From contig NZ_QJHK01000007.1 of NCBI RefSeq assembly GCF_003202435.1, positions 147,927 to 211,926 on the forward strand: a stretch of DNA of 64,000 nt. Direction: 5' to 3'. Position 1 is the stretch's first letter, and every line of letters starts with the position of its first letter. Shown piece by piece: positions 1-8,894 of this stretch. The notes beneath the pieces are model-generated. The model searched no databases, was not told the DNA's origin, and saw nothing but the letters and a program-made list of their open reading frames with translations. A program made the translations under genes and the position numbers. Source of the DNA: Flavobacterium cheongpyeongense (GTDB lineage Bacteria; Bacteroidota; Bacteroidia; Flavobacteriales; Flavobacteriaceae).

Positions 1-569
1 ACTTTTTCCAAAGCATCAAGATTATCATATTCAATTTTTATAAAACCTTCTGTAAATGGCCCAAAACTTTTACGTGCGCTTTCATCATTCGAAAAAGAAA
101 TAATAGTGGTGGTTCTTCCGTGAAAATTATTCTCGCAAACAATAATTTGTGCCAGATTCTCTTGAATCCCTTTTACTTCATAAGCCCATTTCCTGCACAA
201 TTTCAAAGCGGTTTCAACTGCTTCGGCACCTGTATTCATTGGCAGTACTTTATCAAAACCAAAATAATTAGTCACAAACTCTTCGTAATTTCCTAGTTTA
301 TCATTGTAAAAAGCACGTGAAGTCAGCGTCAGTTTTTGAGCCTGATTAACCATTGCCCCCACAATTTTAGGATGACAATGCCCTTGGTTTACAGCAGAAT
401 AAGCCGATAAAAAATCATAATATTTTTTACCGTCAACATCCCAGACATATACACCTTCTCCCCTGTTTAATACGACCGGCAGCGGATGATAATTATGGGC
501 TCCGTATTTATTTTCTTTTTCAATTAAAACTTCTGATTTGGCGGAAAGTATTTCTTGCAGATGTGACAT
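1..569 (-). CDS. rocD: Ornithine aminotransferase, N-terminal part (truncated by window edge)
   Basis: PLP-dependent class III aminotransferase that converts ornithine and 2-oxoglutarate to glutamate semialdehyde and glutamate. Only the first 189 codons are inside the window, and the catalytic lysine lies beyond the left edge. The visible part matches the ornithine aminotransferase pattern: an early HNYHPLPV block, the [20 protein letters not shown] block, the QGHCHPK block and the cofactor-phosphate motif [12 protein letters not shown]. It starts at the ATG ending at 569, with MSHLQEIL as the N-terminus. The gene is divergent from an Lrp/AsnC regulator, which suggests control by amino-acid supply. 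Other class III aminotransferases share the fold, but the [13 protein letters not shown] block favours ornithine as substrate. Confidence 0.88.
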   Translation of the reverse strand, partial: MSHLQEILSAKSEVLIEKENKYGAHNYHPLPVVLNRGEGVYVWDVDGKKYYDFLSAYSAVNQGHCHPKIVGAMVNQAQKLTLTSRAFYNDKLGNYEEFVTNYFGFDKVLPMNTGAEAVETALKLCRKWAYEVKGIQENLAQIIVCENNFHGRTTTIISFSNDESARKSFGPFTEGFIKIEYDNLDALEK

Positions 570-591
570 GTTTATTAATTTTTAGCTTTTA

Positions 592-621
592 CAAAAATAA
601 TCATATTATATTGTTTAGCAA
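592..621 (-). promoter_or_regulatory. Promoter of the ornithine aminotransferase gene
   Basis: Read on the minus strand, TATTTTTG (592-599) matches the flavobacterial -7 consensus TAnnTTTG. A TTG (619-621) lies 19 nt upstream of it, inside the usual 17-23 nt spacing. Transcription would start about 15 nt before the ATG. Confidence 0.55.
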
Positions 622-636
622 TAAAAAACACTACTT

Positions 637-665
637 TTGACTTTATTTACCTATAAAAAAGTCAA
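637..665. promoter_or_regulatory. Inverted repeat in the divergent rocD/Lrp intergenic region, candidate Lrp operator
   Basis: TTGACTTT (637-644) and AAAGTCAA (658-665) form a perfect 8-bp inverted repeat with a 13-nt AT-rich spacer. It lies between the two divergent starts, just upstream of the rocD -33 element. AT-rich dyads like this are typical of Lrp/AsnC binding sites. The link to the adjacent regulator is inferred. Confidence 0.4.
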
Positions 666-719
666 TTTAAAACAATATAACAGAAATAAAAGTTAATTTT
701 AATTTCAAAACTACAAATA

Positions 720-1172
720 ATGGACACTTTAGACGAATTTGACATCAGAATTATCAAAGAACTTGAAAAAGATGGCAGAATGGCCTTTTCATCTATTGCC
801 ACTTCCCTGAAAATTTCAAACACTATGGTGCATCAACGAGTAAACCGACTAATTGGACAAGGTATTATTTCGGGAATCAAGCCTTTGATAAACGAAAAGA
901 AAATTGGCTATGACTGGGCGTCATTTACCGGAATCACACTCAATAAAGATTCGGATTCAGAAAGAATTATCGAAGAATTAAAAACCATACCAGAAATTAC
1001 GGAGTGCTATTATGTTACCGGTTCTTTTACACTTTACATCAAAATCATAGCTCAAAATCACGAACACATGAGAAAAGTACTTTACGAAAAAATAGACCGT
1101 ATTTCAGGTATAGCCAAAACGGATTCAATTATTGAATTGGGGTGTGCTTTTAAAAGAAATATTACGCTTTAA
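720..1172 (+). CDS. Lrp/AsnC family transcriptional regulator
   Basis: A 150-residue protein of typical Lrp/AsnC length and architecture. It has an N-terminal AsnC-type winged helix (about residues 4-60, starting LDEFDIRIIKELEKDGRMAF) and a C-terminal RAM/ligand-binding domain (about 70-145, with the ITECYYVTGSFTLYIKI strand pattern). Such proteins form dimers to octamers and bind amino acids. The gene is divergent from ornithine aminotransferase, so control of that gene and of itself through the shared 150-bp intergenic region is likely. The effector cannot be told from sequence. Confidence 0.9.
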   Translation: MDTLDEFDIRIIKELEKDGRMAFSSIATSLKISNTMVHQRVNRLIGQGIISGIKPLINEKKIGYDWASFTGITLNKDSDSERIIEELKTIPEITECYYVTGSFTLYIKIIAQNHEHMRKVLYEKIDRISGIAKTDSIIELGCAFKRNITL

Positions 1173-1301
1173 AACTTCACAAATTACATTTAAAATTATA
1201 ATTTTTCAATCCTTTAAATTCTTTTCAAATCCATTAAAAGAAAAAAATCAAGGTGTTTTGTACTATTATATTTCAGATATTTGTTTAAAATTGTAAAAAT
1301 C

Positions 1302-2075
1302 ATGAAAAAATCAACACTCTTATTTTTAGTTACCATGCTTTTTTTTGGTAGTATGAAAGCACAATTAAAAACTGTAAAATACAGCGACGGAGATCAGGTT
1401 CTAAATGGATTATCCATAAAATCAGCTAAAAAGAACCAACAAAATCCTGGGGTTTTGCTTTTGCCGGCATGGCTCGGAATAGACAATGCTTCAAAAGAAA
1501 TTGCGGAAGATTTATCAAAACTGGGCTATACCGTTTTCATAGCGGATATTTATGGAGAAGGAAATTATCCGAAAAATACTTCTGACGCAGGAAAACAGGC
1601 AGGATTTTACAAAAACAACTATCTGGCTTATCAAAAAAGAATTCAACTGGCTTTGGATCAGTTAATCCAATCTGGTGCGAATGCTGACAATATCGTAGCA
1701 ATCGGATATTGTTTTGGAGGAACAGGAGTTTTGGAAGCTGCACGAGGAGGACTAAAGCTAAAGGGTGTAGCATCTTTTCACGGTGGTTTAGGCAAGGATT
1801 CTGTCAGAAAAACCGAATCGATTTCAACTAAAGTTTTAGTATGCCACGGAGCGGATGACCCATTTGTTTCAAAAGAAGAAATTGCTTCTTTTCAACAGGA
1901 AATGCGCGATTCAAAAGCAGACTGGCAAATGATTTACTATGCAAATTCAGTACATTCATTTACAAATCCGGAAGCTGGAAATGATAATTCTAAGGGTGCT
2001 GCCTATAATGCAGTTGCAGCAAAAAGAGCATTTGAACATTTACAGCTTTTTTTGAATGAGACACTTAAAAAATAA
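1302..2075 (+). CDS. Secreted dienelactone hydrolase family protein
   Basis: Alpha/beta hydrolase of the dienelactone hydrolase family, 257 residues. It carries the hallmark nucleophile elbow GYCFGG with Cys137, an Asp in the CHGADDPFV segment and a His in the VHSFTNPEA segment, which complete the Cys-Asp-His triad. The N-terminus is a Sec signal peptide ending near SMKAQ, so it is probably periplasmic. I chose the ATG at 1302 because it begins the signal peptide (MKKSTLLF); an upstream TTG at 1281 would add seven unnatural residues. The M28 peptidase gene follows after 20 bp and is probably cotranscribed. The physiological substrate is unknown. Confidence 0.88.
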   Translation: MKKSTLLFLVTMLFFGSMKAQLKTVKYSDGDQVLNGLSIKSAKKNQQNPGVLLLPAWLGIDNASKEIAEDLSKLGYTVFIADIYGEGNYPKNTSDAGKQAGFYKNNYLAYQKRIQLALDQLIQSGANADNIVAIGYCFGGTGVLEAARGGLKLKGVASFHGGLGKDSVRKTESISTKVLVCHGADDPFVSKEEIASFQQEMRDSKADWQMIYYANSVHSFTNPEAGNDNSKGAAYNAVAAKRAFEHLQLFLNETLKK

Positions 2076-2095
2076 TTCCATTATAGAAATTTAGA

Positions 2096-3112
2096 ATGAA
2101 AAAAATTGCAATTTTATTATTTGTTGTTTCTGCATTTTCATGTAAAAACACCCAATCGGTTATTTCTAAAGATAATTCAGACCCAGCCAAATACATTAAA
2201 TATATTTCTGAAAAAGATTTAAAAACCATGCTCTACGTTGTGGCTTCTGATGAAATGGAAGGCCGTGAAACGGGCTCAAAAGGACAAAAGAAAGCAGGAC
2301 TTTACATGATAGAGCAATACAAAAAAAACGGAATTCCGTTTCCAAAAGGAGCTACTGATTATTACCAACCTATTCCTGCATCTTTTTTAAATGCAAGACA
2401 CAATGAAAACCTGCCGGATTCAGAGAATATTTGGGCATTCATTGAAGGTTCAGAAAAACCGAATGAAGTTCTGGTAATCTCTGCTCATTATGACCATGTC
2501 GGTATCCAGAATGGTGAAGTTTATAATGGTGCTGATGATGATGGTTCAGGAACAGTAGCTATATTACAAATGGCGAAAGCTTTTGCAAAAGCAAAAAAAG
2601 ACGGACACGGCCCAAAACGTTCTATTTTATTTCTGCACGTAACAGGTGAAGAGCACGGGTTGCATGGTTCGAGATATTACTCTGAAAATCCATTATTTCC
2701 TTTAACAAGCACAATAGCTGATATTAATATTGATATGATTGGACGCCGCGATACAGAACATGCTAAAACAAACAATTACGTATATGTAATTGGAGCTGAC
2801 AGACTATCTACTGATTTACACAAGGCTGTTGTATCACAAAACGACAAATACATCAAAATGGATTTGGATTTTAAATTCAATGATCCTAAAGACCCAAATC
2901 GTTTTTACGAACGCTCTGACCACTATAACTTTGCAAAACATGGTATTCCGGCGGTTTTCTTTTTTAATGGAGTTCATGAAGATTACCATGGAAAAGATGA
3001 TATAGCAGAAAAAATTGAATTTGATGCGTTGACTAAAAGAACCCAACTGGCTTTTGTTGTTGCCTGGGAACTGGCAAACAGGGAGAATAGACTCATAGTT
3101 GATAAAAAATAA
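2096..3112 (+). CDS. M28 family zinc aminopeptidase lipoprotein
   Basis: A 338-residue lipoprotein: the signal peptide ends in the lipobox SAFSC with Cys16. The M28 catalytic domain spans about residues 100-330. The zinc ligands and catalytic residues are visible: His131 in AHYDHVG, Asp148 region in GADDDGSG, Glu185-Glu186 in TGEEHGLHGS, Asp213 in NIDMIGR, and a late His in the HEDYHGKDD segment. Family members remove N-terminal residues from peptides, here probably in the periplasm or on the outer membrane. It is followed by a strong bidirectional terminator, so the two-gene unit 1302-3112 ends here. Confidence 0.92.
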   Translation: MKKIAILLFVVSAFSCKNTQSVISKDNSDPAKYIKYISEKDLKTMLYVVASDEMEGRETGSKGQKKAGLYMIEQYKKNGIPFPKGATDYYQPIPASFLNARHNENLPDSENIWAFIEGSEKPNEVLVISAHYDHVGIQNGEVYNGADDDGSGTVAILQMAKAFAKAKKDGHGPKRSILFLHVTGEEHGLHGSRYYSENPLFPLTSTIADINIDMIGRRDTEHAKTNNYVYVIGADRLSTDLHKAVVSQNDKYIKMDLDFKFNDPKDPNRFYERSDHYNFAKHGIPAVFFFNGVHEDYHGKDDIAEKIEFDALTKRTQLAFVVAWELANRENRLIVDKK

Positions 3113-3220
3113 TTCAATACCATTTGTGCGTGCATATAAAAACAGCATAAACATGCATAAATGATATAAATTACTGAGATTCTGAGTAGACTCTAGGTTT
3201 ATTTTTTTAGATTTAAGCAT

Positions 3221-3259
3221 AAAAAAAAGGATGAAATACATAATCTCATCCTTTTTTTT
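3221..3259. terminator. Bidirectional intrinsic terminator between the M28 gene and rho
   Basis: The hairpin has AAAAAAGGATGA on the left and TCATCC plus a T-run on the right, with an 11-nt loop. A-runs and T-runs on both sides let it serve the two convergent genes. Confidence 0.85.
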
Positions 3260-3305
3260 ACTATAGCACACTAAAGCTCAATAAATTAAAAACTCAGAAC
3301 CTTTA

Positions 3306-5099
3306 TTAATCATTCATCGAAATCAAAAACTCTTCGTTGTTTCTGGTTTTCTTGAAACGGTCGTTTACGAAATCCATAGATTCTACAGGGTTCATATCTG
3401 ATAAATATTTACGCATGATCCACATTCTTTGCAGGGTTTTTTCATCTAACAATAAATCGTCACGACGTGTACTTGAAGACGTAAGATCGATTGCTGGGAA
3501 AATACGCTTATTGGCAATTTTACGATCTAACTGAAGTTCCATGTTACCAGTTCCTTTAAATTCTTCAAAGATAACTTCATCCATTTTAGAACCCGTTTCT
3601 GTCAAAGCTGTTGCAATGATACTCAAAGAACCACCGTTTTCTACATTTCGGGCTGCCCCAAAGAAACGTTTTGGCTTTTGTAATGCATTAGCATCAACAC
3701 CACCACTTAAAACTTTACCTGATGCAGGCTGAACGGTATTGTAAGCTCTTGCCAAACGTGTGATCGAATCTAATAAGATCACGACATCATGGCCGCATTC
3801 TACCAGACGCTTTGCTTTTTCAAGTACAATATTTGCAATTTTAACGTGTTCTTGTGGTTCTCTGTCAAAAGTAGAAGCGATAACCTCTCCACGTACATTT
3901 CTTTGCATGTCTGTTACTTCCTCAGGACGTTCATCGATCAAAAGAACAATCAGATAAACTTCCGGATGATTGGCTGCAATGGCATTAGCAATGTCTTTTA
4001 GTAACATTGTTTTACCAGTTTTCGGTTGTGCAACTATCATACCGCGCTGACCTTTACCTATAGGGGAAAACAAATCAATAATACGGGTTGAAACTGAACT
4101 ACCTTTTTCGGCTAACTTAAATTTTTCTGAAGGAAAAACCGGGGTTAAATGTTCAAACGAAACTCTGTCGCGAACTACCTGCGGATCGTGTCCATTAATT
4201 TTTAACACACGAACAAGAGGGAAAAATTTCTCACCTTCTTTTGGCGGACGAACTACTCCTTTTACGGTATCTCCTGTTTTGAGACCGAATAATCTGATTT
4301 GCGAAGTTGACAAATAAATATCGTCTGGAGAAGCTAAATAATTATAATCTGATGACCGTAAGAATCCGTATCCGTCAGGCATCATTTCAAGAACGCCTTC
4401 ACTTTCAATAATTCCGTCAAATTCAAAGTCTGAATCTCTGAAATTATTATTCTTTTTATTTTTATGATTTGGATTTTGGTTGCCGTTATTTCCGTTTCCA
4501 TTCCCATTTTGATTTGGGTTCTGGTTTGGATTTTTATTTTGATTCGGATTGATCTTTTTTACCGGAGCAGTTTGTTCCTTTTTTTCTGCAATTGGAGTTG
4601 GTTCGGTGTTTTCACTCTCAACTGTTTGCTCAGGACTGCTTTCTTTTACAGTTTCTTTTTCTTTTTGTTGAGCAACTTTCTTCTCGTAAGCAGATTTATT
4701 AAATTTTACGATTTTGGGTTCTTTTATCTCTAGTGTTGACTTCTCAACAAGTTCTTCAGCTTTTGGAGCTTCCTGAATTTTTGCTTTTTGTCTGGAAATT
4801 GCCGGTCTTTCAATTTTTTCAGGAGTTTCCTCTACTTTATCAAATTCTAAAACGGGAGCATTTTTGCTTATTGCCGTTTTTTTCACAGGAACAATTCGTG
4901 CTCTTTTTGGTTTGTCATCAGCTATTTCTGCCTGGTCAACAGCAGGTAAAGGCGGTGCTAAAGTTGCTTCCTGGTGCGCTAAAATCTGACTGATTAAAGT
5001 CTCTTTTTTAACACCATTAAACTTTATAGTTTTAGCTAATTTAGCTATTTCTTGAAGCTCAGAAAGCTTCATTTCTTTTAATGCAGAAATATCAAACAT
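3306..5099 (-). CDS. rho: Transcription termination factor Rho with Asn-rich insertion
   Basis: Hexameric RNA-dependent ATPase that terminates transcription. It has 597 residues, against about 420 in E. coli. Domains: Rho N-terminal SAP-like segment (1-45), a charged Lys/Glu/Pro-rich linker (50-182), an Asn/Gln/Gly-rich tract (about 184-219), the cold-shock RNA-binding domain (about 228-300, DGYGFLRS motif at 242-249), and the ATPase core (310-597). Walker A is AQPKTGKT (357-364), Walker B is near VVILLDS (439-445), and the Q-loop region is SGGVDANAL. The long linker and Asn-rich tract are known for Rho in Bacteroidota. The gene is divergent from a DUF4293 gene and converges on the M28 gene. 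Confidence 0.97.
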   Translation of the reverse strand: MFDISALKEMKLSELQEIAKLAKTIKFNGVKKETLISQILAHQEATLAPPLPAVDQAEIADDKPKRARIVPVKKTAISKNAPVLEFDKVEETPEKIERPAISRQKAKIQEAPKAEELVEKSTLEIKEPKIVKFNKSAYEKKVAQQKEKETVKESSPEQTVESENTEPTPIAEKKEQTAPVKKINPNQNKNPNQNPNQNGNGNGNNGNQNPNHKNKKNNNFRDSDFEFDGIIESEGVLEMMPDGYGFLRSSDYNYLASPDDIYLSTSQIRLFGLKTGDTVKGVVRPPKEGEKFFPLVRVLKINGHDPQVVRDRVSFEHLTPVFPSEKFKLAEKGSSVSTRIIDLFSPIGKGQRGMIVAQPKTGKTMLLKDIANAIAANHPEVYLIVLLIDERPEEVTDMQRNVRGEVIASTFDREPQEHVKIANIVLEKAKRLVECGHDVVILLDSITRLARAYNTVQPASGKVLSGGVDANALQKPKRFFGAARNVENGGSLSIIATALTETGSKMDEVIFEEFKGTGNMELQLDRKIANKRIFPAIDLTSSSTRRDDLLLDEKTLQRMWIMRKYLSDMNPVESMDFVNDRFKKTRNNEEFLISMND

Positions 5100-5258
5100 G
5101 AATGTTCTATGAATTTAATTATTTTAAAGGAAATACTGTAAAAAGAATAGGTAGATAATTATTTTTGAATTGACCGCAGTATGAAGTGCTTACGGTATTA
5201 TGATGCAATAATACGAATAAAATTTTATCATACAATAGTATTTATAAAAAAGAAAATA

Positions 5259-5266
5259 TATTTTTG
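5259..5266 (+). promoter_or_regulatory. -7 box (TATTTTTG) of the DUF4293 gene
   Basis: An exact match to TAnnTTTG, 17 bp before the ATG at 5284, giving a leader of about 10 nt. No clear TTG -33 element is visible. Confidence 0.45.
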
Positions 5267-5283
5267 TAAAACAATTTCAGGTC

Positions 5284-5697
5284 ATGATACAACGAATTCA
5301 AACTATATATTTACTGCTGACGTTTTTGATAAACGGAGTATTACTGTTTTTTGTTCCTCTTTGGACATCTAATAATGGAAAGCCTTTTTATTTTATGCAG
5401 GATCAGTTTTACACTATTTTACTGGGTTTGAGTACGATGCTTACTATTATAAGTATCATTTCATATAAAAAAAGACAAAATCAGTTTGTCATGGGCAGGC
5501 TGAACATCATATTAAATTTAATTTTATTAGGATTATTTGTATATCGGTCACTAAATTTATCTGGAGAAGCAGCTACTGTTTCAGAGAAAGGTATTGGGAT
5601 GTTTCTACCAATTGTTGCTATCGTATTATTAGTTTTAGCTAATAAGGCCATCAAAAAGGATGAAGATCTTGTAAAATCTGTGGATCGTTTGAGATAA
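5284..5697 (+). CDS. DUF4293 family four-helix membrane protein
   Basis: A 137-residue integral membrane protein with four predicted helices (about residues 5-25, 44-62, 73-90 and 103-122) and a charged C-terminal tail. The opening MIQRIQTIYLLL and the pattern of helices match DUF4293, a Bacteroidota family of unknown function that I know to be commonly found beside rho. It is divergent from rho here, with its own promoter and terminator. Confidence 0.8.
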   Translation: MIQRIQTIYLLLTFLINGVLLFFVPLWTSNNGKPFYFMQDQFYTILLGLSTMLTIISIISYKKRQNQFVMGRLNIILNLILLGLFVYRSLNLSGEAATVSEKGIGMFLPIVAIVLLVLANKAIKKDEDLVKSVDRLR

Positions 5698-5727
5698 ACC
5701 TATAAACTTAGTTTATTGCGCGAAGAG

Positions 5728-5756
5728 AACCCGAATTGTATGATTCGGGTTTTTTT
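5728..5756 (+). terminator. Intrinsic terminator after the DUF4293 gene
   Basis: A perfect 9-bp stem, AACCCGAAT / ATTCGGGTT, with a 6-nt loop and followed by a T-run. Confidence 0.88.
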
Positions 5757-5863
5757 GTGCAAATCCCACTACATTTGTCAAACAAAAAAGAAAATAAATT
5801 CCAGAAATTCAATATTATAAGTAGATTTTTCATAATTTCGCTATTGTTATTTCAAATTTATTT

Positions 5864-6529
5864 ATGACACATAAAATAAGAATACACCTCGCCGATGACC
5901 ATTTGGTACTTATTGATGGATTAACAAATTTATTAAGTACTGTTTCTGAATTCGAAATTGTAGGTTCATCCTCAAATGGTTTGAATATTTTTGATGAAGT
6001 AACAGCCAATAACACTCACATTCTGGTATTAGACCTGAGTATGCCTGAAAAAGACGGAATTGAAGTCTTAAAGGAGTTCCAACAAAAAGGATATCCTTGC
6101 AAGGTTATCATTTTATCAAGCTATGATGATTTAAAAATCATCAGAGAGGTAATGAATTTAGGTGCCAGTGGTTATCTGACAAAAAAATGCGCAGGCGAGA
6201 ATATAATTGAAGCTATTGAAGTAGTTAATCAGGGGGAAGAATATTTTTGCAACTCCGTAAGAGAAAAGATCTTCAATACTTTTACAGAAAACAATCCTAA
6301 ATTAAACAAAAAGAATATTGTTCCCGAAAACTCAATTCTATCATGTCGCGAATTAGAAATTATAACTCTGATTTCACTTGAATACACTGGTAAGGAGATT
6401 AGTGAACAGTTGTTTATCAGTACCAATACTGTAGAAACACATCGCAAAAATATCATGAAAAAGCTTCAAACAAAAAACACAATTGGACTTGTAAAATATG
6501 CTATTAAAAACAATTTAATAAAATCTTAA
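5864..6529 (+). CDS. NarL/FixJ family response regulator
   Basis: A 221-residue two-component regulator. The receiver domain (about 4-125) shows the acidic pair Asp11-Asp12, the phosphoacceptor Asp57 in VLDLSMPEKDG, Ser85 and the conserved Lys near 107. The C-terminal LuxR-type helix-turn-helix (about 150-215) contains SCRELEIITLISLEYTGKEI and the recognition region STNTVETHRKNIMKKL. It lies 180 bp upstream of two tandem HisKA_3 kinases on the same strand, the kinase class that normally partners NarL-type regulators. It is therefore the probable output for both. Confidence 0.92.
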   Translation: MTHKIRIHLADDHLVLIDGLTNLLSTVSEFEIVGSSSNGLNIFDEVTANNTHILVLDLSMPEKDGIEVLKEFQQKGYPCKVIILSSYDDLKIIREVMNLGASGYLTKKCAGENIIEAIEVVNQGEEYFCNSVREKIFNTFTENNPKLNKKNIVPENSILSCRELEIITLISLEYTGKEISEQLFISTNTVETHRKNIMKKLQTKNTIGLVKYAIKNNLIKS

Positions 6530-6709
6530 AATTGTCTTTTAAAAAAAACTTCAGCTTTTGCATAATGAACATATAAATTACTAAAACATTCTTGTAATAT
6601 TGCCAATCTTAGAATATTTAAAATCATGCAATAAAAAGTACCATATTAAATTATGACACATTTGATTTTAAATTTTTTAAACTATATTTTTATACACTAA
6701 TTTCTAACT

Positions 6710-8398
6710 ATGTTGGCTTTTCGCAATTTTATAACTCTATTTTGGATATTCCTGTTTTCTATTCCTGTTATAGGTCAAAAAAAAAGTTTCACAGAAAAAG
6801 AACTAACAAAACTTTATAATGAAGCCACTGCAAACCTTCATAAAGAAAATTACGAAAAATCGCTCATACAATCCAGACAACTCTTAAATCATTCTCTTTT
6901 ATTACAAAACCACAACTTAATTGGAAAAGCCTACAATACAATTGCTGCCAATTTTGATGGAATATCCGAACCAGAAAAAGCGCTTTTTTATTACAAAAAA
7001 AGTCTGATATATGCTGAAAAGTCGAATAATTTAGAACTTCAAAACTGGCTTTACAATAACATTGGTAATATTTATTGTTTTGACAAGAAAAAATACGAAA
7101 AAGGAATTTCTTATTACATAAAGTCACTATATTATAGCCGGGCAACTAATGATTCAGCACAGGTTTTTTTTACAAAACTTAATATCGCCTGGGCTTATTT
7201 CGACATTGGACGTTTTTCTGAAGGATATCCTTACCTGAAATACATCAATAAATACAACCATAAATACGGTATAGAAACAACTGTTGCCGTTACCGACATG
7301 CTTAATGGTATGTATTATACTTACAAAAATAACAAGCAAAAAGCAGATTACAGTTTTAAAAAGGGAATAAAAAATGCCATTAAGTATGATGAAAAATCAG
7401 ACTTATGTTATATTTATCAGGAATATTCAAAATTTTTATCTAAAAATAAAAATTTTGAAGCCGCATACAAAACCCTGTATTTATTTCAGCTGTTAAACGA
7501 TGAAATCAATCTTGAAGACAAAGCCAAAAAAGCAAAAATTGCAGGAATCAATCTCGAAATAGATGAATATAAACGGGAAATAGATAAAATGGGGATTGAA
7601 AGCAAAAGAAGGGAAAAATTATTTCATTCTGAAAGTGCCCGCAAAAACAAGATGACAACTATCATCTTATCCTTATTCTTGATCAGTCTTATTTTATTTT
7701 ACTTTTTTTATCAAAACACAAAACTGAAACAAAAAAACAGAATTAAGGATATACAAAATAAAATACATCAGAATATTATTAATGCCAGTATTGACGGGCA
7801 GGAAAGCGAACGCAAAAAAGTTGCGTTATTTTTACATGATACTATCAGTGCTTCCTTATCATCTGCCGGAATGCACCTGAATGTGTTTTTAGCGCAACAT
7901 GACAGCCTTTCTGATGAAATTACAAAAACAAAATTAATATTAGACGAAACCCATGATAAGGTACGTGATCTTTCGCATGATCTTATCCCTAGCTTATTAG
8001 CCCGTTTTGGATTATTATATGCTTTGGATGATTTATGCGAAAAATACTCCAATTCAACTTTGCATTTTGAATACCAGAATACTATTCCAATCAAAAAAAG
8101 ATATACTGAGAAATTTGAAACGAGGCTCTATTTTATCATTTCTGAACTTCTAAATAACATCATCAAACACAGTGAGGCCAGTAGGGCTGAAGTTTCATTG
8201 ATTGAAAACAATAACGAAATGATTATTGAAATTACTGATAACGGAAAAGGATTTGATACCAATAAGTTTAATTTTGTTGAAGGTTTTGGCCTTAATCAAA
8301 TCAAAGCCAGGATAAATAACCTGAATGGGAAGTTTGATGTAAGATCAAAAATTAATGAGGGAACCTCTGTCTTGATTAATGTGCCTTTAAATGTTTAA
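6710..8398 (+). CDS. TPR-containing HisKA_3 sensor histidine kinase, copy 1
   Basis: A 562-residue kinase with a signal peptide or anchor (1-22, ending IGQ), periplasmic TPR-like helical repeats (about 30-300), one transmembrane helix (about 315-335), a HisKA_3 dimerisation domain with His376 (ERKKVALFLHDTIS) and a HATPase_c domain (about 470-560; N-box ELLNNIIKHSEA, G1 box ITDNGKGFD, G2 region GFGLNQIKARI). It is the same length and layout as the kinase at 8895. By hand count the last 226 residues differ at only about 27 positions, whereas the TPR part is far less similar. It probably phosphorylates the adjacent NarL-type regulator. It is followed by a bidirectional terminator. Confidence 0.92.
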   Translation: MLAFRNFITLFWIFLFSIPVIGQKKSFTEKELTKLYNEATANLHKENYEKSLIQSRQLLNHSLLLQNHNLIGKAYNTIAANFDGISEPEKALFYYKKSLIYAEKSNNLELQNWLYNNIGNIYCFDKKKYEKGISYYIKSLYYSRATNDSAQVFFTKLNIAWAYFDIGRFSEGYPYLKYINKYNHKYGIETTVAVTDMLNGMYYTYKNNKQKADYSFKKGIKNAIKYDEKSDLCYIYQEYSKFLSKNKNFEAAYKTLYLFQLLNDEINLEDKAKKAKIAGINLEIDEYKREIDKMGIESKRREKLFHSESARKNKMTTIILSLFLISLILFYFFYQNTKLKQKNRIKDIQNKIHQNIINASIDGQESERKKVALFLHDTISASLSSAGMHLNVFLAQHDSLSDEITKTKLILDETHDKVRDLSHDLIPSLLARFGLLYALDDLCEKYSNSTLHFEYQNTIPIKKRYTEKFETRLYFIISELLNNIIKHSEASRAEVSLIENNNEMIIEITDNGKGFDTNKFNFVEGFGLNQIKARINNLNGKFDVRSKINEGTSVLINVPLNV

Positions 8399-8430
8399 AT
8401 CACTTTTTAAGTTTTAAGTATTTTAAATAA

Positions 8431-8470
8431 AAAACGCTTCTAAAATATTAGAGGCGTTTTTATTTTTTAC
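8431..8470. terminator. Bidirectional terminator between kinase 1 and the small acidic peptide gene
   Basis: A long stem (AAAACGCTTCTAA pairing with TTAGAGGCGTTTT, one G-T wobble), with T-rich flanks on both strands. Its position between convergent reading frames supports the small minus-strand gene being real. Confidence 0.8.
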
Positions 8471-8499
8471 CAAGTTTTTTGTAAACTAAATTTCAATTA

Positions 8500-8640
8500 T
8501 TAAGCGTCAGTTTTTCCACCTTTTCTGTCTTCTTCAGTTTCTTCTTCTTCAGTTTGTTCTTCATCAGCAAAAAACAACTGTTTTTGTTCTTCTCTTGCTA
8601 ATTCCTGAATTTCTGCTACTTCTAAAAATCTCTTTGCCAT
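8500..8640 (-). CDS. Small acidic peptide of unknown function between two paralogous kinases
   Basis: 46 residues starting MAKRFLEVAEIQELAREEQ, then a strongly acidic tail (DEEQTEEEETEEDRKGG) ending KTDA. I chose the ATG at 8640 because the longer alternatives (8682, 8673) add a Lys/Asn-rich stretch that does not look coding. There is no signal peptide and no cysteine. The gene is opposite to the flanking kinases and shares a bidirectional terminator with kinase 1, which is the main evidence that it is transcribed. I do not recognise a family. It could be a small regulatory or modified peptide, but that is only a guess. Confidence 0.5.
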   Translation of the reverse strand: MAKRFLEVAEIQELAREEQKQLFFADEEQTEEEETEEDRKGGKTDA

Positions 8641-8894
8641 ATTGTATTTATTTAAGTTAAATTTCTTGAGCATTTTAAACACTTTAAAGAATTATGTGCT
8701 TACAAAATAAATTTTATTTACCATCAAATTATTGTATTAGCCATCATTAAACCCCTATTTTTCGAATATAAAATTATGCTAACTACTACACAATTATTAG
8801 TTTACAATAATAACATATTTTTTTTAATCAGAATAAATTTAATTATTAAATTTGAACAAAATGTTAAAAAATTATACCATAACAATTGTATTAA

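Noticed and set aside
2834..3271. Minus-strand frame of 145 codons
   Set aside because: It lies mostly opposite the M28 peptidase gene and runs through the terminator. It has no promoter and no recognisable domain.
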